From the NCBI GenBank assembly GCA_937625935.1, contig OW569347.1:248001-312000 (forward strand): a stretch of 64,000 bases of DNA. The letters run 5' to 3'. The position numbers and the translations under genes are program-made. The notes beneath the pieces were generated by a model, which was given only the letters and a program-made list of their open reading frames with translations, had not been told where the DNA came from and made no database searches. Position 1 is the stretch's first letter, and each line of letters starts with the position of its first letter. The stretch comes from Tetramitus jugosus. Lineage: Eukaryota > Heterolobosea > Eutetramitea > Acrasida > Vahlkampfiidae. Positions 17,378-27,673 of the stretch are shown one piece after another.

Positions 17378-19501
17378 ATGTACGGAGATGTGAGTGTATC
17401 AGATGTACTACATGACGTAGAAAGTTGGGAACAGTTGGAAAGTGAACGTATGAAAATGTAAGTGATATTTTCTTAGTTTCAGTTCAGATGCAAAGTGATA
17501 TAGACCTGTATCGACCAACAAATTGTTGTTTAACAACAGTCGAAGAAAAAGAGAAGCTTTGGAGTTTAAGATGAATAAGAGACGCGAGAATATGGATGAA
17601 TCGTCAACCTTTCGTAAAGATTTTTATCACGATCAATACGAAGCAGTCCTTGAAGCACAGAAGAGAGCAAAAACTAGAAATGAAGCTCTTTTGAAGAATT
17701 TAGAAGAAACAATAGTCAAATTAAACATTATGGAAAGCTCGCATTTCATTCGATCTGAAGTTCAACTCGAATTAGCAAAGAGGGACTTCGAGAAAATGAT
17801 GAGTCAAATAGAGATCCAGAAGAAGCACAACCAAACAAGAAGTGAAGCGATCAAGCTAAGAGAAAATTTTTCTCCACGAAACACAGTAGAGGATGGTAAA
17901 GAAACTCGTCCAGTGTCAGATGGATCCAAATCATTCTCCCCCGGTGCAATAGACGAAACACCACTCGATACTTTGAGAGAAAGAAACGAGAATCCGATGA
18001 TTACTATTTCGCCTGATATGAGACCTCTTCAATCAGTATGTTATACTTATTCATTTGGCTACTTTTCACTTTCTGACAATAGATGTAGTTTGTTCCATCC
18101 ATCACAAAGAACATTGTAAAGGATCCTATTCGAGATGCGCCAGAAGACGAAAAGGATGAAAGAGAAGAAAGAGAAGATCCGAAATCAAGCATTGAATTTA
18201 AAGGAGTCAGTACTACAGAGAAGAATTCGAAACAAAGAGAAGAAGATAAAGAAGTTGAGATACTACCTGGCAAAACTTCGGACTCTCGTATTTACACTTC
18301 TTCCATATCCAAAGAAGGAAACCAGTCCAAGAAAACAAAGAATGATGATATCCAACTTGAGGAGAAAGAGGACGAGGACATGACAAATAGGACGACTATG
18401 ACAAGAACTCAATCTCCCATCTCTCCATTGGATACAACTAGCACAGGAGAGCCTACAGTAGTATCTAGGGACAGTAAGAGGAAGGGATGGGGAGGTTTTG
18501 GTGCAGTTAAGGCAATGGGAGGACTCCTATCAAAAATAAAGAGAGGAGTGGAGAAGGAATCTTCCTTGGATACTGGTGACTCATCTGATAGTGATAACTT
18601 GTATCCTAACCAAAAAGAGAATCAAACTATATCCTCATTAGTACAACGGATGTCTACAAGGGATTTAATCGATTCATTCCAAAATCTCAGTGCATCGATC
18701 GAGAAGGAACTTAGGGCTAGAATGGAGGAAAAGAAGAAAACAAGATTCAGTTACATGCTCCAACAAAAAGAGGAAGGATCTTCCACAGAGGGATTTCCAT
18801 ATGAATCGTTGGGAGCAGTCAAAGCTGATGTGAGAACAAAGCTCATAAAACACTTTGTGACTTCGCATCATTCCACGGACACTATTGAGTCAAGATGTAG
18901 AGCACTGTTGGATATCATCAAATTTTATCCTCAAACTATTCTAACAACTGAATTTAATTCAGATTTTCTCAGTGATCTTCCACCCATGTTTTCAGTGGAG
19001 GAAGTTATAGACGAGTACTTTAAAGGAGATGAAAATACAATATGGAAAGCGGTGGTATCGCACTTGTCAAAGGTCGTCGAGATTCAAGAAGCAAAGAAAA
19101 GTTTAATGTGTGAATTGTTTGCTGGTGTGTTGTACTCTCCAAGTGTTGGAAAGCAGGATAAGGATGTCGTCATTCAAAATCTCAAAGAATTTCTAAGGGG
19201 ATGTATCAAACTTCGAAGTACCTTGCAAAGAAGCCATTCTCCAAACATTGCCAATCGAGCGACGGTGATTGGAACTTCTTCTCAGACTACAAAAGATAAT
19301 GGATTGATCTCCTCCAAAGATCGCCCGGGTTCTCGGAACAAGGCATTTCTCTCCAAACCGAACCCCTTCTTGACAGCCACTGCCATTCGGAAGATAGGGA
19401 ATGATTCTGAGTCGGACAGTGAAGCAGAAGGTGCTTTCTCTCGTTATACCTCCTCGAAGAATGGAAAGGAGAAGAAAGAGGATTCAGACTCTGATTTTTG
19501 A
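17378..19501 (+). CDS. Coiled-coil protein of unknown function, divergent from delta-tubulin
   Basis: Three exons, 17378-17457, 17540-18035 and 18089-19501, with introns of 82 and 53 nt, give 662 residues. The splices remove in-frame stops and stay in frame. The second intron uses the acceptor GATGTAG; the AG six bases earlier would read into a stop. Residues 1-170 are highly charged helix (YEAVLEAQKRAKTRNEALLK). A disordered Lys/Glu/Ser region follows. Residues about 390-590 look globular and helical (LIDSFQNLSASIEKELRARM; IESRCRALLDIIKFYP; PPMFSVEEVIDEYF). The C-terminus is Ser/Asp-rich. No family recognised. The shared promoter with delta-tubulin suggests a basal-body or flagellar role, which is inference. 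Confidence 0.75.
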
Positions 19502-19561
19502 AATCAGTGGGGATGATCAGCTCGAAAACGAAGTGGAATAAACCAAACATCTGAGTATGTA

Positions 19562-20485
19562 TTATTTCACACATATGATTGTGGTTACTCTGCGTTGGCA
19601 ACAACCGATAGAAGCATTTGGGCATGGATTGAATCTAGTGTCAGGTGCGCACTTGTCAGTGCAGCGACTGTGAACCTGGCCATCGACATATGTAGTTGAA
19701 GAACCACCTCCATCCAAATTAATGGCATGGACTGCTCCTAATTGCAACATGAGGTCGGTCATTTCGTACAAATCGAAGCCTTCCTTTGTAGGCTCATTAC
19801 CATCTACTTGAACCATAAGGAGACGCCCGTGCTTATCAACACCTATTGCCACTCTTGGTGCTTTCAAATTGATAAAGTAGCTTGAGATTTTCTCCAACTT
19901 GATCGACTCATGCAAATAAGAAGCTCCATTCTTGACTAACCATCCAGCTCCTTGGACCAACGAGCGGAATGAATGCTTTTTGATCGTCTCACAAGTTACA
20001 TAACCGGCGAGGAACTCTCCATGCTTGGTCAACCCAAAATTAGGAGTTGTTGAGCAACCAACATAAACCTCTGTTCCATTACCTGCTACTACATTACCAA
20101 TACAATCTCCTGAGGCAACAACGAAAAATCCAGCATTTGTAGCCGCTACACAGGAGCGCTCCTTTGCATTATCGTACACTGTTTGCTTATGACCACAACC
20201 ACCCTCTGGCAGCTCCACAGAAAAGTGATTCAATGGATTGGACAGAGTGATCACGTGAGCTTTCGTAGCTTTCACATTGGTGGAGTTGTATGTGTACTGT
20301 GGTTTGGCAGAGAGATCCTTTGCTGCAGCAAAAGTCACAAAATCATCCTTCTCTACGATAGAATTGGCGGGATTGTGCAAGTAGGGACTTAGAACAAACA
20401 TGGGGATGCTGGTTTCCTCTTGTTGGCCAAACACGACGGCAGCCAAGCAACAGACTGTAAGAATCAACACTTGAATAATTTTCAT
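19562..20485 (-). CDS. NAGPA-like phosphodiester glycosidase (uncovering enzyme)
   Basis: 307 residues with a clear signal peptide (MKIIQVLILTVCCLAAVVFG). The body matches the catalytic domain of N-acetylglucosamine-1-phosphodiester alpha-N-acetylglucosaminidase: NAGFFVVASGDCIGNVV, FGLTKHGEFLAGY, the conserved AGWLVKNG and ARVAIGVDKHGRLLMVQVDG with the following LYEMTDLMLQLG, and AINLDGGGSSTTYV. In animals this enzyme uncovers mannose-6-phosphate tags on lysosomal hydrolases in the trans-Golgi. The EGF-like, transmembrane and cytosolic tail parts of the animal protein are missing; a Cys-rich end (CTDKCAPDTRFNPCPNAS) replaces them. So it would be soluble in the secretory or lysosomal lumen. 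Substrate is inferred. Confidence 0.82.
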   Translation of the reverse strand: MKIIQVLILTVCCLAAVVFGQQEETSIPMFVLSPYLHNPANSIVEKDDFVTFAAAKDLSAKPQYTYNSTNVKATKAHVITLSNPLNHFSVELPEGGCGHKQTVYDNAKERSCVAATNAGFFVVASGDCIGNVVAGNGTEVYVGCSTTPNFGLTKHGEFLAGYVTCETIKKHSFRSLVQGAGWLVKNGASYLHESIKLEKISSYFINLKAPRVAIGVDKHGRLLMVQVDGNEPTKEGFDLYEMTDLMLQLGAVHAINLDGGGSSTTYVDGQVHSRCTDKCAPDTRFNPCPNASIGCCQRRVTTIICVK

Positions 20486-20592
20486 TTTGTTTAGTTGTTG
20501 AGAACGGGGTTATTCTGAACAGGGACGACATCTCAACTGCAAATCAAAATGGATTCAGTTGTCATTTTACAACTGGCATTTTTGTACAGAGA

Positions 20593-21393
20593 TTATGCCC
20601 ACAAGGAAAGTGAAGGCCATGATACATTAGCAAAGCAAAACACTGCCACAGAGAGCACCAGGTGGAACAAATCGACGGATGAAAGCACAAGGGCGTTGCA
20701 TCCGTATCCACAATTCACCTTTAGGATGGTGCTGTTATTGAACAGAGAGAAACTGATTCCTGAATTCTTCAATTGATCAGCCACGGCAAACACCAGAATG
20801 GCAGCAATCAGATAGGAACACTTTGATCTTCTAACACCGCTCACTTTGCCAGCCAGAATCAAAACCGATGCCCAAACAAGCAACAGAACCATGGACACAG
20901 TAGGACCGAGCTTGACCAAGTCTCCCACAGTAATTCTACAGTGCATCACTGGCATTTGTACATTCAACAGTGTCACTCCACCCAAGCCACAGTACTCATA
21001 GTATTGCAAGATTGCAAAAACAACACATAAAACATAGGGCATATACTCTCGAATCTGGCGATTCAACTTGCCAGATTGAAACCACTGGAATGGAGTAGCA
21101 ATCGAAAGGTACGAGGAGAGAGCAATGTTCATCGCACCAAAGAATCCAGCAATATGACTCACCATGACATGATAAACAACAATATCACTTCCCAAAATTT
21201 GAATGTGAGCTCCACTGTACCTCAGAGCACCCAACAAGGAACCGAGACCAATCAATGAAATACCCAGGATCCAACCCAATGGGAAATCAAGTGATTTTTG
21301 GATCGAATGACATTTGTACACATGTCTCACGCAGACAACACACGACAAGAATAAAACAACCTCACAGACTACAGAAACAGCACCCGTCATCAT
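20593..21393 (-). CDS. Orphan seven-helix membrane protein
   Basis: 266 residues from the ATG at 21393. Seven hydrophobic segments can be counted: VCEVVLFLSCVVCVRHVY, PLGWILGISLIGLGSLLGAL, VSHIAGFFGAMNIALSSYL, YMPYVLCVVFAILQYY, TVSMVLLLVWASVLILAG, YLIAAILVFAVADQL and SSVDLFHLVLSVAVFCFA. The size and helix count suggest a receptor-like protein, but there is no DRY, NPxxY or opsin Lys motif to name a class. Its start is 56 bp from the start of the divergent DUSP11-like gene. Confidence 0.6.
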   Translation of the reverse strand: MMTGAVSVVCEVVLFLSCVVCVRHVYKCHSIQKSLDFPLGWILGISLIGLGSLLGALRYSGAHIQILGSDIVVYHVMVSHIAGFFGAMNIALSSYLSIATPFQWFQSGKLNRQIREYMPYVLCVVFAILQYYEYCGLGGVTLLNVQMPVMHCRITVGDLVKLGPTVSMVLLLVWASVLILAGKVSGVRRSKCSYLIAAILVFAVADQLKNSGISFSLFNNSTILKVNCGYGCNALVLSSVDLFHLVLSVAVFCFANVSWPSLSLWA

Positions 21394-21449
21394 ATCTCTC
21401 AATTCTCAGACGAAAAGCTTTTTGTTCAATTTTTTGATTGATCCTTCAA

Positions 21450-23501
21450 ATGACACAAACACAAAAATTTCACATTCACACCACCAAAAGCCAATCAAAC
21501 AACAACATCAAATCATCACTTACCAATTCACCAATGAGACAATTCGCCTACATTACCAACCAAGAAGAAGTGAACAACAACAACAACAAGAGCCAAAATC
21601 ATCATCCCTACAATCGCAACAACAACACCAACAACAGCAATAACAATGACATGAAATCATCACTATCATCACCACCACCCACTCCACCAACACCAAGGAG
21701 ACAATTCGCCTACATTGCCAATCTAGGATCCAACAGCAAAAAGGGTCACAACACCACCAGTATTCATCGCTCTCCACATCACAACAACAACAACAAAAAC
21801 AATAATAACACCAATAACAACAACAACAGTAGCTTCAACAACAACAGTCATGCACGTTCTTCTTCTCAAAGCTTGTACAAACTTCCCAAGGACTGGTTAC
21901 ACTTGGCCCCAGGTGGTGAACAAACTGTTCCCTTCACTCCCATCATACCCATCAAAGTTCCTCTCTCGAGTCAACACTATCAACCACATCACATGGACAT
22001 TAAGGATCTGGTTCAAGCACAACAAACGCATTACAATCGAAAAATTGGCTTGTTGATTGATTTGACCAATGTGGATCGATACTACTCCAAAGAGTCCATT
22101 CCCAGTGGAACACTGTACTTGAAGATGCCTATTGTGGGTCATTTTGAACCACCGAGTGCACGTGACGTTCAACAATTCATTTCGGCAATTGATCAATTTG
22201 TGAAACAGCATCGCAATAGTAGCAATAGTAATATGATTATGAATGATAGTGATGATGATGATGAGAATGATGACAGTGGCGAGAATGACAGTGAGAATAA
22301 AAGCGAGAGTGGGAGTGGTGAGAATGAAAGAGTTTTCACTTCATCATTCATCATGGTACACTGTACTCATGGACTCAATCGAACAGGTTACCTCGTGTGT
22401 GAATACTTGATCAGGAGACTTCACTTTACAGTGGATCAAGCGCTCAAGGCATTTGCAATGGGTCGTGGTCTCTGCATGTACAATCCAATGTTTATTGATC
22501 ATTTGTATGAGAAGCACGGACAGACACATAGTGATCGTTATGTCAATTTTAACTATCCTGCATTCCCAGAGTACTCGCGTGGCAAGTACATGAGAACACT
22601 GAAGCAGTCAAAGGTGTTGGAGAAGAGAGGATTACGGTTTGAGAAATTTGATTTTGCATCCATGAGCCCGCATGAGGACTTGATGCAGTTTGAAGATGTG
22701 ACTTTGCCTGACGCTGAAACAGTGTATGCTCTCATTGATCGTATCTATAGCAGTAGTGAGGCAGAAGACACTCAATCTAGTAGTAGTGTAGTTGAGAACA
22801 AGACAGGGGACACGGTTGAGAACATTGCTGACGATATGAGTGAGAATAAGAATGAAGACGAGAAAGAAGACAAGAGTGATGAGAAGAGCGAGAACACGAG
22901 TGAGAAGAGTGAGAACAGCACTGCTACTGTCACCGAATATACTCCTTTGAAAACAAAACCTAATACAACGACTGCCACAAGCACTCCCAGCAGATACCAA
23001 GGCAATCATTACAGAGATAATTACAATCGCCACAGCCAGTCTGATCACTACAGTAGAGATTATCGGGATTATAGAGATTACCGAGATTACAGAGACCATC
23101 GAGATTATAGAGATTATCGAGATTATGATAGAGGGTATGATAGAGGTTATGATAGTTACAAGAGTTATTACGATGACCGATACTCGCATGGACATTACCA
23201 TAGTGCCGATTATTATCATGGCGGTGAGAGCAATTATTATTATGATAGAGGTTATTCAGGTGAAGGACGATATTACAATGAGCGAGACAACTTCAATGGA
23301 AGATACGAAGATCGCAGAGGGTACGAAGATAGACCTTATCGACCAAGTTCTTACAGTAGTCGATATGAACCATACCCTCGACCATCCGGAGGCTATCAAA
23401 GTAGTAGTAATAGTGGTACGGCTAGTAGTAGCAGTAGCAGTACAACGACAAAACCGGCAGCATCGAGCACTTCGTCAACAACAGAAAAGATAAAACAATA
23501 A
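21450..23501 (+). CDS. DUSP11/PIR1-like RNA 5' phosphatase with RDY-repeat tail
   Basis: 683 residues from the ATG at 21450. Residues 1-145 are Asn/Gln/Ser-rich and hold two near-copies of a short motif, RQFAYITN and RQFAYIAN. Residues about 150-375 are the cysteine phosphatase: LPKDWLHLAPGGEQ, PIKVPLSS, IGLLIDLTNVDRYY, YLKMPIVGH, and the P-loop HCTHGLNRTGYLVCEYLI with Cys at about 305, the same core as human DUSP11. An acidic Asp/Glu/Ser insert precedes the P-loop. DUSP11 and the capping-enzyme triphosphatase remove gamma phosphate from RNA 5' ends. No guanylyltransferase is fused here. The C-terminal third is an acidic stretch and then Arg-Asp-Tyr repeats, an RNA-binding or condensate-like tail. 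Confidence 0.88.
   Translation: MTQTQKFHIHTTKSQSNNNIKSSLTNSPMRQFAYITNQEEVNNNNNKSQNHHPYNRNNNTNNSNNNDMKSSLSSPPPTPPTPRRQFAYIANLGSNSKKGHNTTSIHRSPHHNNNNKNNNNTNNNNNSSFNNNSHARSSSQSLYKLPKDWLHLAPGGEQTVPFTPIIPIKVPLSSQHYQPHHMDIKDLVQAQQTHYNRKIGLLIDLTNVDRYYSKESIPSGTLYLKMPIVGHFEPPSARDVQQFISAIDQFVKQHRNSSNSNMIMNDSDDDDENDDSGENDSENKSESGSGENERVFTSSFIMVHCTHGLNRTGYLVCEYLIRRLHFTVDQALKAFAMGRGLCMYNPMFIDHLYEKHGQTHSDRYVNFNYPAFPEYSRGKYMRTLKQSKVLEKRGLRFEKFDFASMSPHEDLMQFEDVTLPDAETVYALIDRIYSSSEAEDTQSSSSVVENKTGDTVENIADDMSENKNEDEKEDKSDEKSENTSEKSENSTATVTEYTPLKTKPNTTTATSTPSRYQGNHYRDNYNRHSQSDHYSRDYRDYRDYRDYRDHRDYRDYRDYDRGYDRGYDSYKSYYDDRYSHGHYHSADYYHGGESNYYYDRGYSGEGRYYNERDNFNGRYEDRRGYEDRPYRPSSYSSRYEPYPRPSGGYQSSSNSGTASSSSSSTTTKPAASSTSSTTEKIKQ
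21780..21850 (+). repeat. AAC/AAT-rich triplet repeat (poly-Asn coding)
   Basis: An impure AAC/AAT triplet tract encoding Asn runs inside the DUSP11-like gene. It is in frame and not associated with a mobile element. Confidence 0.7.
23054..23155 (+). repeat. 9-bp tandem repeat encoding Arg-Asp-Tyr
   Basis: Degenerate 9-bp units of the type AGA-GAT-TAT / CGA-GAT-TAT repeated about ten times, then a related AGA-GGT-TAT-GAT unit. They encode YRDYRDY and YDRGYDRG runs. Third-position variation shows the repeats are held at the protein level. Confidence 0.8.
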
Positions 23502-23602
23502 CCTCGTTATGCTTTTTACTTAATTACTTCAACATATATAAAATAATGAACGATTCCTCTCGAAAGATTATCCCACACAGAAATTGATCCCAGTTCCGTT
23601 GC

Positions 23603-24556
23603 TTACTCCTTTTGTTCATCAAAGAGCCTCTTGTTGCATCCTCTGCGCAATCTCTCTTGTCTCTCCAAGAGTTGATGCCAACTGCAATGAGATTTCATGA
23701 TTCTATCCCAAAAAGTAAAGTACTGGCCATAGTTGTAAACAAACTTGGAGTGATGAATCGAATGATGCAAGGAACCGTTCAAGTAATAACTTCTCAAGCT
23801 TCCTTCCTTCTCACCACACCAATCAACACCATCATGAATAGAGACGGTCCACAGCTGAACAAACACAAACAGTCCCAAATAGAGACCGAGCTGCATAGGG
23901 AAGAAGAAGACCAAAAAGTGATAAGGCAATGATTGAGCCCAACCATCCAATGGATGGAAAGCAAATGCAGCAAATGGAGTCGGATTGATCCACTTGTGAT
24001 GTGGCTTGTGAATAAACTTGTAGATCCATGTATAGGTGTGCTCAAATCGATGCACCCAATAAATGCCAGTATCCGTAAACACCAAGAACACCACCGTCAT
24101 CAACAAAAAGTTCATCCATGTGAACGGATTCTCCGCTGTAAAATTCCAATATAACCGCGAATACCCTCTCATTTCCAAAACGAAAAAGGGCGCAGTGAGC
24201 AAGCTCAAGAATGGGAAGGCCTTGTACGACATTTTGATCTCTAGTGCAATTTGACCGGGGAACGGTTGTGGCTCATGAGCTGGATGATACTTGTCCTTTT
24301 TCCAAACAAAAAAGTACAGGTAAGACAGTGGACATGTGATGGTGAAGATGAGGGCAGCACCAAACGCAGCAATAGCACTCAAAATAAGGAATTGAACCCA
24401 AATGTTCATGTCATTGGTGCTGGCCAAGAAGTCAATCAATTGATCCACAAGAGTATAAATGAGTTGCATGGGCAGTATACCATCAAGTAAATGGAGTGGA
24501 GGTCCATGAACGTTGATGAGACTATTGGCACTCGCAACAGTAGTGGCGTTTATCAT
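23603..24556 (-). CDS. Sterol C5-desaturase (lathosterol oxidase / ERG3-like)
   Basis: 317 residues from the ATG at 24556; the frame extends upstream as unlikely Arg/His-rich sequence. A member of the membrane di-iron fatty-acid-hydroxylase superfamily. The three His clusters are HRFEH, HKPHH and HHSIHH, with FHPLDGWAQSLPYH between the second and third, typical of C5 sterol desaturases. Four or so hydrophobic helices place it in the ER membrane. It introduces the C5(6) double bond in sterol synthesis using cytochrome b5 and O2. Confidence 0.9.
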   Translation of the reverse strand: MINATTVASANSLINVHGPPLHLLDGILPMQLIYTLVDQLIDFLASTNDMNIWVQFLILSAIAAFGAALIFTITCPLSYLYFFVWKKDKYHPAHEPQPFPGQIALEIKMSYKAFPFLSLLTAPFFVLEMRGYSRLYWNFTAENPFTWMNFLLMTVVFLVFTDTGIYWVHRFEHTYTWIYKFIHKPHHKWINPTPFAAFAFHPLDGWAQSLPYHFLVFFFPMQLGLYLGLFVFVQLWTVSIHDGVDWCGEKEGSLRSYYLNGSLHHSIHHSKFVYNYGQYFTFWDRIMKSHCSWHQLLERQERLRRGCNKRLFDEQKE

Positions 24557-24793
24557 TCTTCTTGTTTTTTCTGTTGTTGTTGCTCTGTGTGGTTGAAAAG
24601 AAGGATGTCGGGGGTGGGAAATCCTTCTGTCCTGCAGACGGACATGCCGCCAACACACATATTTTCACACATTCTTGTTTTAGTTTGGTCATGGGATTGT
24701 CCCATCATCAGAGTCATTTGTTTCAAGGGCCCACTGGAGGAGTGTTACGGAAGAACATGACAGAACTGATCCTCAATTCGAAAGATAGAGAGT

Positions 24794-27540
24794 TTAGTTT
24801 TTATTGTCATCTTCATCATCGTCAGAGTTTGATTCTTTGGCAATCTTTCTCCTTCGTACAGATGTCAGGCGCTTGTTGATACCATCGTACATCTTTCTGT
24901 CCTTTTCAGGAACAGATGGAATCACCTTTGTAAATGCAACGTCAAAGTGCTTCTTGCCCACAACGAGATCCTTTTCTTCAGATGCATTGCCGTCCTTGCA
25001 TTTGGCCAAGTGTTCCTTCAAGCAACACACAGAGGCTTCTCTGACGAGTTGTGCAATATCAGCACCACTGTAGTTGTCGCAGTATGGATTTCTGGCAATT
25101 TGCTCTAGCTTGACATCCTTGGCAAATGGTGTATGTCTGGCAATGGTTTTCAAGATGGCAACTCGAGCTTCAATCGATGGCAATGACACATACAACATCT
25201 TGTCCAAACGACCAGGTCTCAACATGGCAGGATCAATGATATCTGGTCTGTTGGTGGCAGCGATCACGAACACGTGCTTTCTGGACTCTAGACCATCCAT
25301 CTCTGTCAATAGCTGATTAACAACTCTTTCGGAACTTGCATTGCCAGCGTCGTAGCCTCTCTTTGGACAAAGAGCATCCAATTCATCAAAGAAGATGACA
25401 CAAGGAGCTGAGGCAGCAGCTCTTGCAAACACTTGTCTGACGGCTCGTTCAGACTCACCAACAAACTTGTTCAACAGTTCTGGACCCTTAATGGAGATGA
25501 AATTAGCACCACTGTCATGGGAAACAGCCTTTGCCAGCAGAGTTTTTCCGCAACCTGGAGGTCCATACAAGAGGACTCCAGATGGAGCATCGAGAGCCAA
25601 CTTTGCATACTTGTCAGGGTTTTTGATTGGTTCCATGATAGACAGCTGCAACTCCTCTCTAATCTCATCGAGAGCGCCGATATCATCCCATGTGACATTA
25701 GGGATAGTGGCAAAGCCTTCTCTCTTGGCAGATGGTTGAACCTTCTTCACCGATTGTTCAAAATCATCCATTGTGATGCTCAATCCTGACAATTGATCTT
25801 CTGTCAGAGGTTCGGCTTGTGCCTTCAGTGCATCACTGACCTTGGATCTCTTCTCGAGAGCAGCTGCAGCCATCTGAGATCTGGCAATAGGTGAGTCATC
25901 AGTGCCTGTAGTTGATTCATTTGCATCAGGGAACAATGCATGGAAAATACGATTGATTGCCATGACAGCAGCTTCCTTGGTCAGAGCCTTCAAATCAGCA
26001 CCAACAAATCCCGGTGTCATTCGAGCAATAATTCCAAAGTCAAAGTTGCCAGAGAGTCGTAAATCTCTGCTCATCACCTGCAAGATTCTCTTTCTAGAAT
26101 TCTCATCTGGAATTCCCAGTGATAATTCTCTGTCGAAACGACCTGCTCTTCTCAGTGCAGGATCCAAGGAATCTGGTCTATTAGTAGCACCAATCACCAT
26201 GACCATCTTATCGTTTGTCTTGTCAAAACTCAAATCATCAATCGATGTCAACAATTGAGCCACAATTCTCTTTTCCATTTCACGACTCGCTGTTTCTCTC
26301 TTTGGTGTAATGGCATCAATCTCATCAATAAAAATGAGAGAGGGTGCCTTTGCGACAGCGTCTCTGAACAAGGATCGAATCTTTGCTTCTGACTCACCAG
26401 ACATACCAGAGACAACTTCGGGAGCAGAAATCTTGAAGAATGGTACACCCAATTCACCTGCAATCGCTGTTGCTAGCATGGTCTAATATTTGTAATCATT
26501 GTGTGTGTGTGTGTGCATAGTGTCAGTACACATACATGAAGGACAAGGTACACAAAAAAACAAGTCGTAACACTATTCATCATCGTACAAACCTTTCCAC
26601 TACCTGGAGGTCCATACAACAAGATACCTCTCGGTGGTTCCACACCCAAGTGTTGATAAATCTCTGGATGAGTAAATGGATACTCAATCAGTTCCTTGAT
26701 GTCCTGCAACACAGTCTCAATACCTCCCAAATCAGTGTAGCGTGTTGTTGGTCGTTCTTCCACAGAGTAGGATACTGGCTTCTTTCTGCTGCTGTTGGAG
26801 GAGGATGCGCCACTCTGCTGTGCAGCAACAGGGTTAGTGGATGCTTCCAATTTCGTTCTTGCCCTCTTCTTGACTTGATTCTCCACTTCATCATCAATTT
26901 GATCGCTGTCTGGTGTTGGTCGCTTCCCTACTCTCTTTTGTTGTTGTTGAGAAGAAGAATCATTGGTTGTTGATGTTGTTGTTTGAGCCTTGTACAAGTT
27001 GTGCAAACTATTGTTCATGACATTGGATGTTTGACTCATTTGGTCTCTCTCTTGTTTCAACTGTTCCAACTCTACTCTTATTCTCTCATTTTCCTTTGTA
27101 ATCTGCTCTTCCAATGCTTCCAAATCTTCTTTGCTGTTGGACGTGTGGATCATTAGACTCATGTCATCATCGCCGTCATTCTCTGATCTCATCATACCTT
27201 CGAAAGAGTGAGACGGGAATGCAGGTTGCTTGCTTTGTACTCGTTGTACTCCAATTTGAATCGCTTCTTGTACAATTCGCTTAAAATTGGTCCAAATGGG
27301 ATACTTTTCCTTGTATTCGGTGTGTGAGTCACGCAACTGAATGACAATGCGACCAACGTTGCTTGCTTGACCAAATGATTCGCTGCTCGGATCAAAAATG
27401 TCACTCGAGATTTCGTGAATGTGTTCAATGAGGGAATTCAAGTTGATTTTGCTATCGTCGCTGTTGCCATGGGAACTGTTGTGGTGTGTCCTGTTGTTGT
27501 TGTGATGCTTTGGCTTGTTGTTGAATCTACCACGTGCCAT
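24794..27540 (-). CDS. NVL: NVL/Rix7-type AAA-ATPase, ribosome biogenesis
   Basis: Exons 27540-26593 and 26482-24794, separated by a 110-nt intron, give 878 residues (human NVL 856). An N-terminal basic domain with Asn/His runs and a coiled coil leads to D1: Walker A GPPGSGK|T (the intron lies exactly between K and T), Walker B LIFIDEID, and the [15 protein letters not shown] arginine-finger region. D2 follows: [35 protein letters not shown]. It ends in a Lys/Ser/Asp tail. NVL/Rix7 extracts factors from pre-60S ribosomes in the nucleolus. The nuclear-type N-terminus and lack of the CDC48 N-domain favour NVL over CDC48. The intron has a TG microsatellite near 26500-26515. Confidence 0.92.
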
Positions 27541-27673
27541 TGTGTTGTTTGTTGTGTGATGAGCTCTTTTTTGTTTGAGCGCCCGCAGTAATTCTTGTGA
27601 ATTTTGTGTTTGGTTGCAGGGTGCTATTTTATGTTGAAGTTTCATTGTTGAGCGGAAGAAAATGCAAAAGGTT

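Noticed and set aside
23054-23155. Regular short repeat considered as a CRISPR-like or satellite array
   Set aside because: Units are 9 bp without spacers and encode an in-frame RDY repeat in a eukaryotic gene.
22632-23219. Ile/Val-rich minus-strand frame that looks like a membrane protein
   Set aside because: Antisense of the Asp-Tyr-Arg repeats of the RNA phosphatase gene; the hydrophobic pattern comes from the repeat.
24804-26258. Several plus-strand frames across the NVL region
   Set aside because: Antisense to conserved AAA-ATPase domains; no independent similarity.
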